NCBI GenBank assembly: GCA_033764095.1
Contig: JANRJF010000028.1
Location: 1-35,957 of the forward strand
Length of the DNA: 35,957 nucleotides
Source: JBDTMT01 sp033764095
GTDB taxonomy: Bacteria > Desulfobacterota > Binatia > HRBIN30 > CADEER01
Direction of reading: 5' to 3'
Translations under genes and position numbers: made by a program
The notes under the pieces: generated by a model
Told to the model about the DNA's origin: nothing
The model's database searches: none
What the model saw: the letters and a program-made list of their open reading frames with translations, nothing else
Shown here: piece by piece, positions 7,470-15,263 of the stretch
Numbering within the stretch: the first letter of the stretch is position 1
Layout of the letters: every line of letters starts with the position of its first letter

Positions 7470-9833
7470 ATGCGCGCGCTCGATCGCAAGCTCTGGCGCG
7501 ACCTCTGGCACCTGCGCGGCCAGATGCTGGCCATCGCCGCGGTGGTCGCCTGCGGGGTCGGCATCTTCATCTGCAACCGCAGCGCCTACCGCTCGCTGCT
7601 GCTGACCCGCGAGGCGTACTACGCCGAGTACCGCTTCGCCGACGTCTTCGCGCAGCTGAAGCGCGCCCCCGATTCGCTCGCCGGCCATCTCGCCGCCATC
7701 CCCGGCGTGGTCGCGGTGCAGACGCGCATCGTCTTCGAGGTGACGCTCGACGTGCCCGGTCTCGCCGAGCCGGCGGCGGCGCGCATCCAGTCGATCCCCG
7801 AGCGGCGCACGCCGATGCTCAACGACCTCTACCTGCGCCGCGGCCGCTGGGTGGAGCCCGGCCGGCGCGACGAGGTGCTGGTCAGCGACGCCTTCGCCAA
7901 AGCCAACGCGCTCGACGTCGGCGACAGCATCGGCGCCATCCTCAACGGCCGCTGGGAGACGCTGCGCATCGTCGGCGTCGCGCTCTCGCCCGAGCACGTC
8001 TACGAGATCCGCGGCGCCGACATCTTCCCCGACAACAAGCGCTTCGGGCTGCTGTGGATGAGCCGCGATGCGATGGGGCCGGCGTTCGACATGGACGGCG
8101 CCTTCAACAACGTGACGCTGGCGCTCGCCCCCGGCGCCGACGAGCGCGAGGTGATCGCGCAGGTGGACCATCTGCTCGAGCGCTACGGCGGCCTCGGCGC
8201 GTACGGCCGCAAGGACCAGATCTCGCACCGCTTCCTGTCCGACGAGATCGAGCAGAACCGGGTCTTCGGCACGCTGCTGCCGACCGTGTTCCTCGGCGTC
8301 GCCGCCTTCCTGCTCAACATCGTGCTGTCGCGGCTGGTGGCGACGCAGCGCGACCAGATCGCCGTGCTCAAGGCGTTCGGCTATCCGCACCGCCAGATCG
8401 GCTGGCACTACGCGCAGTTCGCGCTGGTCGGCACCGCGCTCGGCGGGCTCGGCGGCGTCGGCCTCGGCCTGTGGATCGGCACCCAGGTCAACAAGATGTA
8501 CGCCGACCTCTACAAGTTCCCGCTGCTGCGCTTCGAAGCCGGCGCCGACACCTTCGCCTACGCGCTGCTGATCGCCGCCGGCGCGGCGCTGCTCGGCGCC
8601 TGGAGCGCGGCGCGCCGTGCGCTGGCGCTGCCACCGGCCGAGGCGATGCGACCCGAGGCGCCGCCCAACTTCCACGCCGGCGTGCTGGAGCGCAGCGGCC
8701 TGCAGCGCCGGCTGCCGGCGGCGGCGCGCATGATCCTGCGCAACATCGTGCGCCGGCCCGGCCGCGCCGCGGCGGCGATCGCCGGCATGGCCTGCGCGGT
8801 CGCGCTGCTGCTGATGGCGCGCTTCTTCGTCGACGCCATCCAGATGCTGGCCGACGTGCAGTTCCGCCTCATCCAGCGCGACGACATCACGCTCTCCTTC
8901 CACGAGGTGATGCCCGGCGACACCCGCCACGCGCTCGCCCAGCTGCCCGGCGTGCTGCGCGTCGAGCCCTTCCGCGCCGTGCCGGCGCGGCTGCGCGCCG
9001 GCCATCGCGAGCGGCGCGTCGCGGTCAGCGGCTACGATCCCGGCACCGAGCTGCGCCGCCTGATCGACACCAGGCTGCGCCGCGTCGACATCCCGCCCGA
9101 CGGCGTGCTGCTGACCGACACGCTCGCCGAGCTGCTCGACGTGCGGCCGGGCGATTGGGTGACGGTCGAGGTGCTGGAGGGCAGCCGGCCGCGGCGCGCC
9201 GTGCAGGTGGTCGGCACGGTCGACGAGCTGATCGGCCTCAACGCCTACATGAACCGCGGCGCGCTGCACGTCCTGATGCGCGAGGCCGGGGCGCTGTCCG
9301 GGGCGCTGCTGCAGGTCGACAGCGAGGCGCTGCCGCGCCTCTACCGCGAGCTCAAGCGCATGCCGGCGGTGAGCGGCGTCGCCCTGCGCGAGGTGGCGCT
9401 GCAGAGCTTCGAGAACACGGTGGCGAAGAACATGGGCATCTTCACCTGGATCATGGTCGGCTTCGCGTGCACGGTGGCCTTCGCCATCGTCTACAACGCG
9501 GCGCGCATCGCGCTCTCCGAGCGCGGCCGCGAGCTGGCCAGCCTGCGCGTGCTCGGCTTCACCCGCCGCGAGGTCGCGGTGCTGCTGCTCGGCGAGCAGG
9601 GGCTGCTGACGCTCGCCTCGGTACCGCTCGGCTTCTGGCTCGGCTATCAGTTGTGCCGCGCCCTGATCGCCCAGTTCCCGACCGAGATGTTCCGCATGCC
9701 GCTCGCCCTCACCCTCGCCAGCTATGGCTTTGCCCTGCTGGTCTTGCTGGTCGCCTCCAGCCTGTCGGCCCTGCTGGTGCGGCGCCGCCTCGACCGCCTC
9801 GATCTGGTCGAGGTGCTGAAGACGCGCGAGTGA
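7470..9833 (+). CDS. ABC transporter permease with two FtsX domains
   Basis: This is a 787-aa membrane protein. It has an N-terminal transmembrane segment (MLAIAAVVACGVGIFICN), then a MacB-PCD-like periplasmic region. A first FtsX block follows at residues ~266-395 (LLPTVFLGVAAFLLNIVLSR with AVLKAFGYPHRQI). After that come another membrane segment near 430 (AAIAGMACAVALLLMARFF), a second periplasmic region and a second FtsX block at ~654-785 (TWIMVGFACTVAFAIVYNAA with ASLRVLGFTRREV). The internal duplication makes one chain equal to two half-permeases. The ATPase before it and the HlyD protein after it suggest efflux or extraction of lipids, peptides or drugs, but the substrate cannot be read from the sequence. 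The gene starts one base after the ATPase stop. Confidence 0.92.
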   Translation: MRALDRKLWRDLWHLRGQMLAIAAVVACGVGIFICNRSAYRSLLLTREAYYAEYRFADVFAQLKRAPDSLAGHLAAIPGVVAVQTRIVFEVTLDVPGLAEPAAARIQSIPERRTPMLNDLYLRRGRWVEPGRRDEVLVSDAFAKANALDVGDSIGAILNGRWETLRIVGVALSPEHVYEIRGADIFPDNKRFGLLWMSRDAMGPAFDMDGAFNNVTLALAPGADEREVIAQVDHLLERYGGLGAYGRKDQISHRFLSDEIEQNRVFGTLLPTVFLGVAAFLLNIVLSRLVATQRDQIAVLKAFGYPHRQIGWHYAQFALVGTALGGLGGVGLGLWIGTQVNKMYADLYKFPLLRFEAGADTFAYALLIAAGAALLGAWSAARRALALPPAEAMRPEAPPNFHAGVLERSGLQRRLPAAARMILRNIVRRPGRAAAAIAGMACAVALLLMARFFVDAIQMLADVQFRLIQRDDITLSFHEVMPGDTRHALAQLPGVLRVEPFRAVPARLRAGHRERRVAVSGYDPGTELRRLIDTRLRRVDIPPDGVLLTDTLAELLDVRPGDWVTVEVLEGSRPRRAVQVVGTVDELIGLNAYMNRGALHVLMREAGALSGALLQVDSEALPRLYRELKRMPAVSGVALREVALQSFENTVAKNMGIFTWIMVGFACTVAFAIVYNAARIALSERGRELASLRVLGFTRREVAVLLLGEQGLLTLASVPLGFWLGYQLCRALIAQFPTEMFRMPLALTLASYGFALLVLLVASSLSALLVRRRLDRLDLVEVLKTRE

Positions 9834-9864
9834 CGGCGCGCGGTCGTCTTCGCTGCGCGGGAAA

Positions 9865-10008
9865 CCACCGATTGCACGGATGTCAGGGGATGGAATCCCA
9901 CGGATACGGCAACGACACCCGCCTTTTGCATTCTAAATGACGAATCAAACGACTCTCGATTGCCGCATCCGTGTGATTCCATCCGCTGACATCCGTGGGA
10001 TCCGTGGC
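9865..10008. repeat. Palindromic element, family B
   Basis: The left arm 9865-9912 includes GGATGTCAGGGGATGGAATC. The right arm 9960-10008 includes GATTCCATCCGCTGACATCC. The arms pair over nearly 50 bases around a 47-base, AT-richer loop. It separates the permease from the adaptor gene, yet all three exporter genes point the same way. It could act as an mRNA processing or stabilising hairpin. Confidence 0.85.
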
Positions 10009-10040
10009 CCGGTCGATGCGCGACGACACGTGAGGACGGC

Positions 10041-11237
10041 ATGAGGCGACGCTTGCTGATGGGGGCGGCGGCGGTGGCGGTGCTGGCGCTGTTGGTGATC
10101 GTGTTCCGTCCGGCGCCGCTGCGCGTCGAGCTCGGCCGCGTCACGCGCGGCCAGCTGCTGGTGACGGTGGACGAGGAGGGCGAGACGCGCGTGCGCGACC
10201 GCTTCGTCGTCACCGCGCCGATCGCCGGGCGTGTCGCGCGCCTCACGCTGGAGGCCGGCGACGCCGTGCAGCGCGGCGCGGTGGTGGCGCGCATGCACCC
10301 GCTGCCACTCGATCCGCGCACCCGCGCCGAGGCGCAGGCGCGCCTGGAGGCCGCCGAGGCCGCGGTGCGCGAAGCCGATGCGCGCGTCGAGCAGGCGGTG
10401 GCGGCGCACGCGCAGGCGGAGCGCAGCGCGGCGCGGGCGCGGCAGCTCGGCAAGCTCGGCACCATCGGCGTCGAGGAGCGCGAGCTGGCCGAGCTCGCCG
10501 AGACGGCGCGCGGCAAGGAGCGCGAGGCGGCCGAGTTCGCGGCCCGCTCGGCGCGCTACAACCTGGAGGCAGCGCGCGCCGCGCTGATGGCGCCGGGCGC
10601 CGACGGCTCCCGCGGCCTGGTCTCCGCCTGCGCGTCGGGCGAGGCGGAGTGCCTGGAGCTGCGCGCGCCGGTCGACGGGCAGGTGCTGCGCGTGCCGGAG
10701 AAGAGCGAGCGTGTCGTCGCCGCCGGCGAGCCGCTGTTGGAGATCGGCGATCCGGCGGCCCTGGAGATCGTCGTCGACGTGCTGTCGACCGACGCGGTGA
10801 AGGTGCACGCCGGCGCGCCGATGCTGATCGAGGAATGGGGCGGTCCCAAGCCGCTCACGGCGCGCGTGCGCGTGGTCGAGCCGTCCGGCTTCACCAAGGT
10901 GTCGGCGCTCGGCGTCGAGGAACAGCGCGTCAACATCGTCGGCGACTTCGCCGGCGGCGCCGCAACGCTCGGCGACGGCTATCGCCTGGAAGCGCGCATC
11001 GTGGTGAGTGACAAACCCGACGTGCTGCGCGTCCCGACCAGCGCGCTGTTCCGCCGCCAGGGCGAATGGCACGTGTTCGCGGTGCGCGACGGCGTCGCCC
11101 ACCGCGCGCCGGTGGACATCGGCGACCGCAACCAGACCGACGCCGAGCTGCTCGGCGGCCTGAGCGAGGGCGACGAGGTCATCCTGCACCCGAGCGACCA
11201 GGTCGACGACGGCGTGCGGGTCGAGCAGTTGCAGTAG
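10041..11237 (+). CDS. HlyD/MacA-type periplasmic adaptor protein
   Basis: This 398-aa protein would link the FtsX permease to an outer-membrane channel. It has an N-terminal signal-anchor (LLMGAAAVAVLALLVIVF, residues ~5-22), then a lipoyl/barrel-sandwich half (VTAPIAGRVARLTLEAGDAV, ~57-76). An alpha-hairpin coiled coil rich in Ala/Glu/Arg follows (~93-190). The second lipoyl half is LELRAPVDGQVLRVPEKSE, and the C-terminal beta-barrel region ends with LLGGLSEGDEVILHPSDQV. It starts at ATG 10041 with AGGA upstream. No outer-membrane TolC-like gene lies in the window. The extra insert between the coiled coil and the second lipoyl half (SACASGEAECLEL) holds two Cys, which could be a disulfide. 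Confidence 0.9.
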   Translation: MRRRLLMGAAAVAVLALLVIVFRPAPLRVELGRVTRGQLLVTVDEEGETRVRDRFVVTAPIAGRVARLTLEAGDAVQRGAVVARMHPLPLDPRTRAEAQARLEAAEAAVREADARVEQAVAAHAQAERSAARARQLGKLGTIGVEERELAELAETARGKEREAAEFAARSARYNLEAARAALMAPGADGSRGLVSACASGEAECLELRAPVDGQVLRVPEKSERVVAAGEPLLEIGDPAALEIVVDVLSTDAVKVHAGAPMLIEEWGGPKPLTARVRVVEPSGFTKVSALGVEEQRVNIVGDFAGGAATLGDGYRLEARIVVSDKPDVLRVPTSALFRRQGEWHVFAVRDGVAHRAPVDIGDRNQTDAELLGGLSEGDEVILHPSDQVDDGVRVEQLQ

Positions 11238-11284
11238 CGCGGGCGTCCCTGCCCGCATCCGGGCGGCCACGGAGAGCCGCGCTA
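11234..11284. repeat. Palindromic element, family G (GTAGCGCGGGCGTCCCTGCC type)
   Basis: The arm AGTAGCGCGGGCGTCCCTGC begins at the stop of the adaptor gene. It pairs with the reverse arm GCGGCCACGGAGAGCCGCGC (11266-11285). Related half-units are at 5418-5495 and a larger copy is at 35167-35285. It could serve as a terminator-like hairpin for the exporter genes. Confidence 0.7.
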
Positions 11285-11327
11285 CCGCCGTCAGGTCGGC
11301 GACGGCGTGCGCGTTGAGCCTCAAATA

Positions 11328-11389
11328 AGAGATGAGCGATGCGTCGCGGCCGACCACTCATCGCTCGCCACTCATCGCTCATCGCTCAC
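11328..11389. repeat. Palindromic/iterated element, family H (ATGAGCGAT)
   Basis: ATGAGCGATG at 11332 faces three copies of the inverse ACTCATCGCTC between 11355 and 11387. The right part overlaps the last codons of the minus-strand DUF2855 gene. Confidence 0.7.
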
Positions 11390-12463
11390 ACACAGCGTCG
11401 CCATGTGCCCCACCGCCGGATCGATCTCGCCGGCGACCATCTGCTGGTAGAGGCGTTCGACCGCTTGCGGGCCGCTGTGGTCGACGACCGTGAGCCAGGC
11501 GGTCGCCGAGGCGGCGAAGTCGGCCATGGCGCCGCCGACGCGGCGCTGGAACTCGGCCATGCCCCAGTCGGCGCGGCGCTTGTCGACACGGTCGGGGGCG
11601 AAGAAGAAGACCGGCGTCGGGCCCGGCAGATCCGCCGCCGGGCTGCGCTGCTCCCAGTGCGTCAGGCCGACCAGGTAGGTGTGCTGCAGGCGCTCGCCGA
11701 GCGCGCGGTGCACGGCGGCGAGCAGCGCGCCGTTGCCGGCGAAGTCGACGCAGGCGGCGCGGCCGCAGGTCTGCAGCGCGTCGAGCGCGTCGTAGGCGAT
11801 GACGTCGTCGTAGTAGCCGGTGCGGCGCACGAAGGCGGCCTTGGCGGGCGAGGTGAGGCCGACGACGCGCCGGCCGCCGCGGCGGGCGCGCGCCAGCAGG
11901 AAGGCGAGGCAGAGCGCCGTCTTCGAGGACGCGCTGGTCAACACGATGTGGGTGGCGCCGAAGTCGTCGTGCTCGGCGAGCGCGTCCTCGAGCAGGAACG
12001 AGGTGGTGAACAGCGGCCGGAAGAGCGCCAGCGCCGCCTCGTGCTGGCGCGTGTCGGGCGCGACGCGCGTGTACTGGTTGTACACCTGCGGCAGCGCGGC
12101 GCGGTGCGGCGAGCCATCCACCAACCCCTCAGCGCTGACCCGCTCCGGCTGCATCACCAGGTGAGTGGACATCGGCAGGTAGCCGAACAGGCGCGCGCCG
12201 ACCGGCAGCGCCGCGCAGCGCGACTCGACCACCTCGGCAAAGCCCCACACCGGAATGCGCCCCCAGCCCTCGCGCGCCGGGAAGAAGTTCCAGTAGCCTA
12301 TGAGGTCGGCGACGGCGCCGTAGGTGACGTTGTTGGCGGTGAAGGCGAAGCGATCGACGCGCAGCCGCACCTGCCCGTCGGCGAGCGGCGGCAGCGGCGC
12401 CGTGATCAGCTCGCACTGGCGCAGGTCGGTGCGCTTGACGATGAAGTCGAGTCCGTCGGCCAT
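11372..12463 (-). CDS. DUF2855 family protein (MDR-like)
   Basis: This 363-aa protein matches the uncharacterised DUF2855 family, which has a distant medium-chain dehydrogenase/quinone reductase layout. The N-terminal part is GroES-like (ADGQVRLRVDRFAFTANNVT, residues ~27-46). It is followed by IPVWGFAEVVES and the core LTSASSKTALCLAFLLARA, which replaces the classical GxGxxG nucleotide loop. The start at 12463 is chosen because GGGAGG lies just upstream; the open frame continues further but runs into a repeat element. Enzymatic activity is unproven for the family. The last residues (CVSDER) and the stop come from the family H repeat, so the native C-terminus may have been altered. It is divergent from the adenylate cyclase gene. 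Confidence 0.88.
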   Translation of the reverse strand: MADGLDFIVKRTDLRQCELITAPLPPLADGQVRLRVDRFAFTANNVTYGAVADLIGYWNFFPAREGWGRIPVWGFAEVVESRCAALPVGARLFGYLPMSTHLVMQPERVSAEGLVDGSPHRAALPQVYNQYTRVAPDTRQHEAALALFRPLFTTSFLLEDALAEHDDFGATHIVLTSASSKTALCLAFLLARARRGGRRVVGLTSPAKAAFVRRTGYYDDVIAYDALDALQTCGRAACVDFAGNGALLAAVHRALGERLQHTYLVGLTHWEQRSPAADLPGPTPVFFFAPDRVDKRRADWGMAEFQRRVGGAMADFAASATAWLTVVDHSGPQAVERLYQQMVAGEIDPAVGHMATLCVSDER

Positions 12464-12482
12464 GAGCCCTCCCGCGAAGAGT

Positions 12483-12578
12483 CCACAGATGAACACAGAA
12501 TCCCACGGATGAACACGGAAGCTTCCGTCTTGTGAAGCGCCTCCGTGCCCTCTGTGGTCATCTGTGTTCATCTGTGGT
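12483..12578. repeat. Palindromic element, family A (CACAGATGAACACAGA)
   Basis: The left arm 12483-12520 is CCACAGATGAACACAGAATC followed by a CACGGATGAACACGG variant. The right arm 12541-12578 is the complement and ends TCTGTGTTCATCTGTGG. It fills almost the entire gap between the two divergent starts (12463 and 12591), so both promoters must lie within or next to it. Confidence 0.85.
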
Positions 12579-12590
12579 GGGTAGTGACCC

Positions 12591-13583
12591 ATGGCTGACG
12601 ACGATCTTGCCGCGATCGCGACGCGCCTGGCCGAGCACCTGCTCGGCCCGCCGGCGTTCTCGCGGCGCGAGATCGCCACCGCGGCGGGGCTCAGCATCGA
12701 GCAGGCGCGGCGACTGTGGCAGGCGATCGGCTTCCCGCCGGTGGATGACGACGAGCGCGTCTTCACGCAGGCCGACGTCGACGTCCTGCGCGCCGTGCAC
12801 AGCGTCATCGCCGAGCGTGGGGCCTCCGATCAACTGATCCTGCAGCAGACGCGGGTGGTCGGACAGGCGCTGGCGCGTGTCGCCGACGCACAGGTCAGCG
12901 CGACGGTGGAGAACGCCGCCATCCGGCACGCCAGTGAGGCAAGCGACGCGGTGACGGTCACCGCCGCCCTGCGCGCACTGGAGATGCAGCTGCCGCTCTT
13001 CGAGCACTTCGTGCGTCACGCCTGGCGCCGTCATCTGCTCGCCGCGGCACTGCGCCTGGCGGCGGCGCCGACCGATGGCGAGCACGCCATGGCCGTCGGC
13101 TTCGCCGATCTCGCCGGCTTCACCGCGCTCAGCGACTCACTCGATGCCGGCGAGCTGGCGGCGACCGTCGACCGCTTCGAGGCGCTCGCCTACGAGCACA
13201 TCGTCAGCGGCGGCGGCCGGGTGGTGAAGACGATCGGCGACGAGGTCATGTTCGCGGTCAGCGAGCCGCGCGACGCGGCGGCGATCGCACTGGCGCTGGT
13301 CGACGCCTACGCGCGCGACTCCGACCTGCCCGATGCGCGCATCGGCATGGCCTTCGGCCCGGTGGTCGCCTGGGAGGGCGACCTCTACGGCCCGACCGTC
13401 AACCTCGCCAGCCGCCTCGCCAACTTCGCCCGCCCCGGCACCGTGCTGCTCGGCGACAGCCTCGGCGCGGCGCTGCAGGGCGACCACGCCTTCGCGCTGC
13501 GCCACCTGCGCGGCGTGAAGCTGAAGGGCCTCGGCGCGGTGCGCCCCTGGGTGCTGCGGCGTGGCGCCTCTTCCCCCCTTTGA
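12591..13583 (+). CDS. Class III adenylate cyclase with N-terminal regulatory domain
   Basis: This 330-aa soluble enzyme makes cAMP from ATP. Residues ~10-115 match the adenylate cyclase regulatory domain type known from mycobacterial Rv1264, where it gives pH-dependent autoinhibition (FSRREIATAAGLSIEQARRL, then VFTQADVDVLRAVHS). The catalytic domain (~165-325) has metal-binding Asp173 (GFADLAGFTALSD) and Asp217 (VKTIGDEVMF). Lys213 and Asp264 (GDLYGPTVNLASR) are the adenine-specifying pair, and Asn271/Arg275 stabilise the transition state. All key residues are present, so it should form an active homodimer. The final residues RRGASSPL and the TGA are supplied by a family E repeat. It starts 13 bases after a family A palindrome, with no convincing ribosome binding site. 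No cAMP receptor gene is seen nearby. Confidence 0.92.
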   Translation: MADDDLAAIATRLAEHLLGPPAFSRREIATAAGLSIEQARRLWQAIGFPPVDDDERVFTQADVDVLRAVHSVIAERGASDQLILQQTRVVGQALARVADAQVSATVENAAIRHASEASDAVTVTAALRALEMQLPLFEHFVRHAWRRHLLAAALRLAAAPTDGEHAMAVGFADLAGFTALSDSLDAGELAATVDRFEALAYEHIVSGGGRVVKTIGDEVMFAVSEPRDAAAIALALVDAYARDSDLPDARIGMAFGPVVAWEGDLYGPTVNLASRLANFARPGTVLLGDSLGAALQGDHAFALRHLRGVKLKGLGAVRPWVLRRGASSPL

Positions 13584-13751
13584 AAGGCGTCGGTCCTCCC
13601 CCCTTTGAAAATGAAAAAGGGGGGTCAGGTCAAACCGCTGCGTCGCGCTCGAGGATCAGGTGCGCGTACTGTCCTCTCGCCCGACAGCGACCTTCTGAAA
13701 ATCCCCCCTCACCCCCCTTTTTCAAAGGGGGGAATGAAGGAGGGGGAATTG
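13573..13751. repeat. Palindromic element, family E (CCCCCCTTTTTCAAAGGGGG)
   Basis: The left arm (about 13573-13629) contains CCCCCCTTTGAAA twice and ends AAAAAGGGGGGTCAGG. The right arm (13697-13751) contains AAAATCCCCCCTCACCCCCC and an inner hairpin CCCCCCTTTTTCAAAGGGGG. About 70 bases of unrelated loop lie between. The element supplies the stop codon of the adenylate cyclase gene. A second copy is at 21387-21513. Confidence 0.85.
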
Positions 13752-13829
13752 ACCCCCGCGGCGTAGCGCGTAAACGTCGCGCTCACACATCAGCCAGTAA
13801 GTGCGCCGGGCACGCACGAGGAGTGCGCA

Positions 13830-15119
13830 GTGACTCAGGAAAAGAAAGTCGCGATCCTGGTCGGTGGCGGCCCGGCCCCCGGCATCAACAGTGTCATCGG
13901 TGCGGCGACCATCCGCTGCGCGTTGGAGGGCTTCGACGTCCTCGGCGCGCAGGACGGCTTCACCTGGCTGATGCAGGGCGACACCCAGCACGTGCGGCCG
14001 CTCACCATCGAGTCGGTCAGCCGCGTCCATTTCCGCGGCGGCTCGATCATCGGCATCGCGCGCGCCAACCCGACCACCGATCCGAAGTACCTGGAGACCA
14101 CGGTCGCGACGCTGGAGCGCCTCGGCGTCGGCTACCTGATCACCATCGGCGGCGACGACACCGCCTTCTCGGCGATGCGCCTGGAGCAGCACTCGGCCGG
14201 GCGCGTGCGCGTCGTGCACGTGCCGAAGACGATCGACAACGACCTGGCGCTGCCGGCCGAGATCGACACCTTTGGCTTCCAGACCGCACGCCACGTCGGC
14301 GCCGACATCGTCAAGAACCTGATGGTCGACGCGCACACCACCTCGCGCTGGTACATCGTCGTCGCCATGGGGCGGAAAGCCGGCCACCTGGCGCTCGGCA
14401 TCGGCAAGGCCGCCGGCGCGACGCTGACGCTGATCCCCGAGGAGTTCGGCGCCAACGTCGCGTTGCGGACCATCGTCGACACGCTGGTCGGCGCGATCAT
14501 CAAGCGCCAGAGCCTCGGCCAGAAGCACGGCGTCGCGGTGGTCGCCGAGGGCGTGGTGGAGAGCCTGCGGCCGGAGGACCTGGCGCAGCGCGCCGACGTC
14601 GAACGCGACGCGCACGGGCACATCCGCATCTCCGAGATCGACATCGCCGACATCCTCAAGCGCGCCACCACGCAGCGGCTGCGCGAGCTGCAGCTGAAGA
14701 CCACGGTGTCGGCGACCGACGTCGGCTACGAGCTGCGCTGCGCCGACCCGATTCCCTTCGACATGGAGTACACGCGCGACCTCGGCTACTGCGCCGCCAA
14801 GTACCTGCTCTCCGGCGGCAGCGGCGCGATGGTCTCGATGCAGGGCGGCAACCTGGTGCCGATCCCGTTCAGCCAGCTGCTCGATCCCGACACCGGCCGT
14901 ACGCGCGTGCGCCTGGTCGACATCCACTCGGCCCGCTACGCCATCGCGCGCCGCTACATGATCCGCCTGCGGCGCGACGACTTCGAGGATGCGGCCGAGC
15001 TGGCGCGCTTTGCCGGCGTCGCCGGCCTCTCGGTCGAGCAGTTCCGCGCCCAGTTCGAGTACCTGGTCGATCTCGAGCCCCCGCCCCTGCACATCGAGCC
15101 TTTGAAGCCCGCGAACTGA
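13830..15119 (+). CDS. pfp: 6-phosphofructokinase, PPi-dependent type
   Basis: This 429-aa enzyme phosphorylates fructose 6-phosphate. Motifs are GGGPAPGINSVIG (residues 12-24), GGDDT (107-111), PKTIDND (132-138) and MGRKAGHLAL (180-189). In ATP-dependent enzymes the corresponding motifs are GGDG and PGTIDND. Asp110 and Lys133 are the accepted signature for pyrophosphate as phosphoryl donor, and such enzymes act reversibly in glycolysis and gluconeogenesis. The start is GTG 13830 with GAGGAG seven bases upstream. It follows a long repeat-filled gap of ~245 bases and is followed by a family C palindrome, so it is probably its own transcription unit. Donor specificity is a strong inference from residues, not shown here. 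Confidence 0.92.
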   Translation: MTQEKKVAILVGGGPAPGINSVIGAATIRCALEGFDVLGAQDGFTWLMQGDTQHVRPLTIESVSRVHFRGGSIIGIARANPTTDPKYLETTVATLERLGVGYLITIGGDDTAFSAMRLEQHSAGRVRVVHVPKTIDNDLALPAEIDTFGFQTARHVGADIVKNLMVDAHTTSRWYIVVAMGRKAGHLALGIGKAAGATLTLIPEEFGANVALRTIVDTLVGAIIKRQSLGQKHGVAVVAEGVVESLRPEDLAQRADVERDAHGHIRISEIDIADILKRATTQRLRELQLKTTVSATDVGYELRCADPIPFDMEYTRDLGYCAAKYLLSGGSGAMVSMQGGNLVPIPFSQLLDPDTGRTRVRLVDIHSARYAIARRYMIRLRRDDFEDAAELARFAGVAGLSVEQFRAQFEYLVDLEPPPLHIEPLKPAN

Positions 15120-15136
15120 CCGTTCGCGAGGCCGAA

Positions 15137-15238
15137 CCTTCAACGCAGAGGCGCAGAGCCGCAGAGCGCGCGGAGCTTCTGTCGAATTTCTCGGCAAACT
15201 CTGCGTACTCTGCGGGCTCTGCGCCTCTGCGTTGAAGG
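15137..15238. repeat. Palindromic element, family C (CGCAGAGGCGCAGAG)
   Basis: The left arm 15137-15174 reads CCTTCAACGCAGAGGCGCAG then AGCCGCAGAGCGC. The right arm 15197-15238 ends GGGCTCTGCGCCTCTGCGTT followed by GAAGG. The arms pair almost perfectly at the outer end. It sits between phosphofructokinase and the DUF3604 gene and may act as a terminator or processing hairpin. Confidence 0.85.
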
Positions 15239-15263
15239 AGGCGGTCATTTGGGAGGGGGCTTC

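Noticed and set aside
12464..12808. N-terminal extension of the DUF2855 protein
   Set aside because: It runs through a family A repeat and is antisense to the adenylate cyclase N-terminus; ATG 12463 has GGGAGG.
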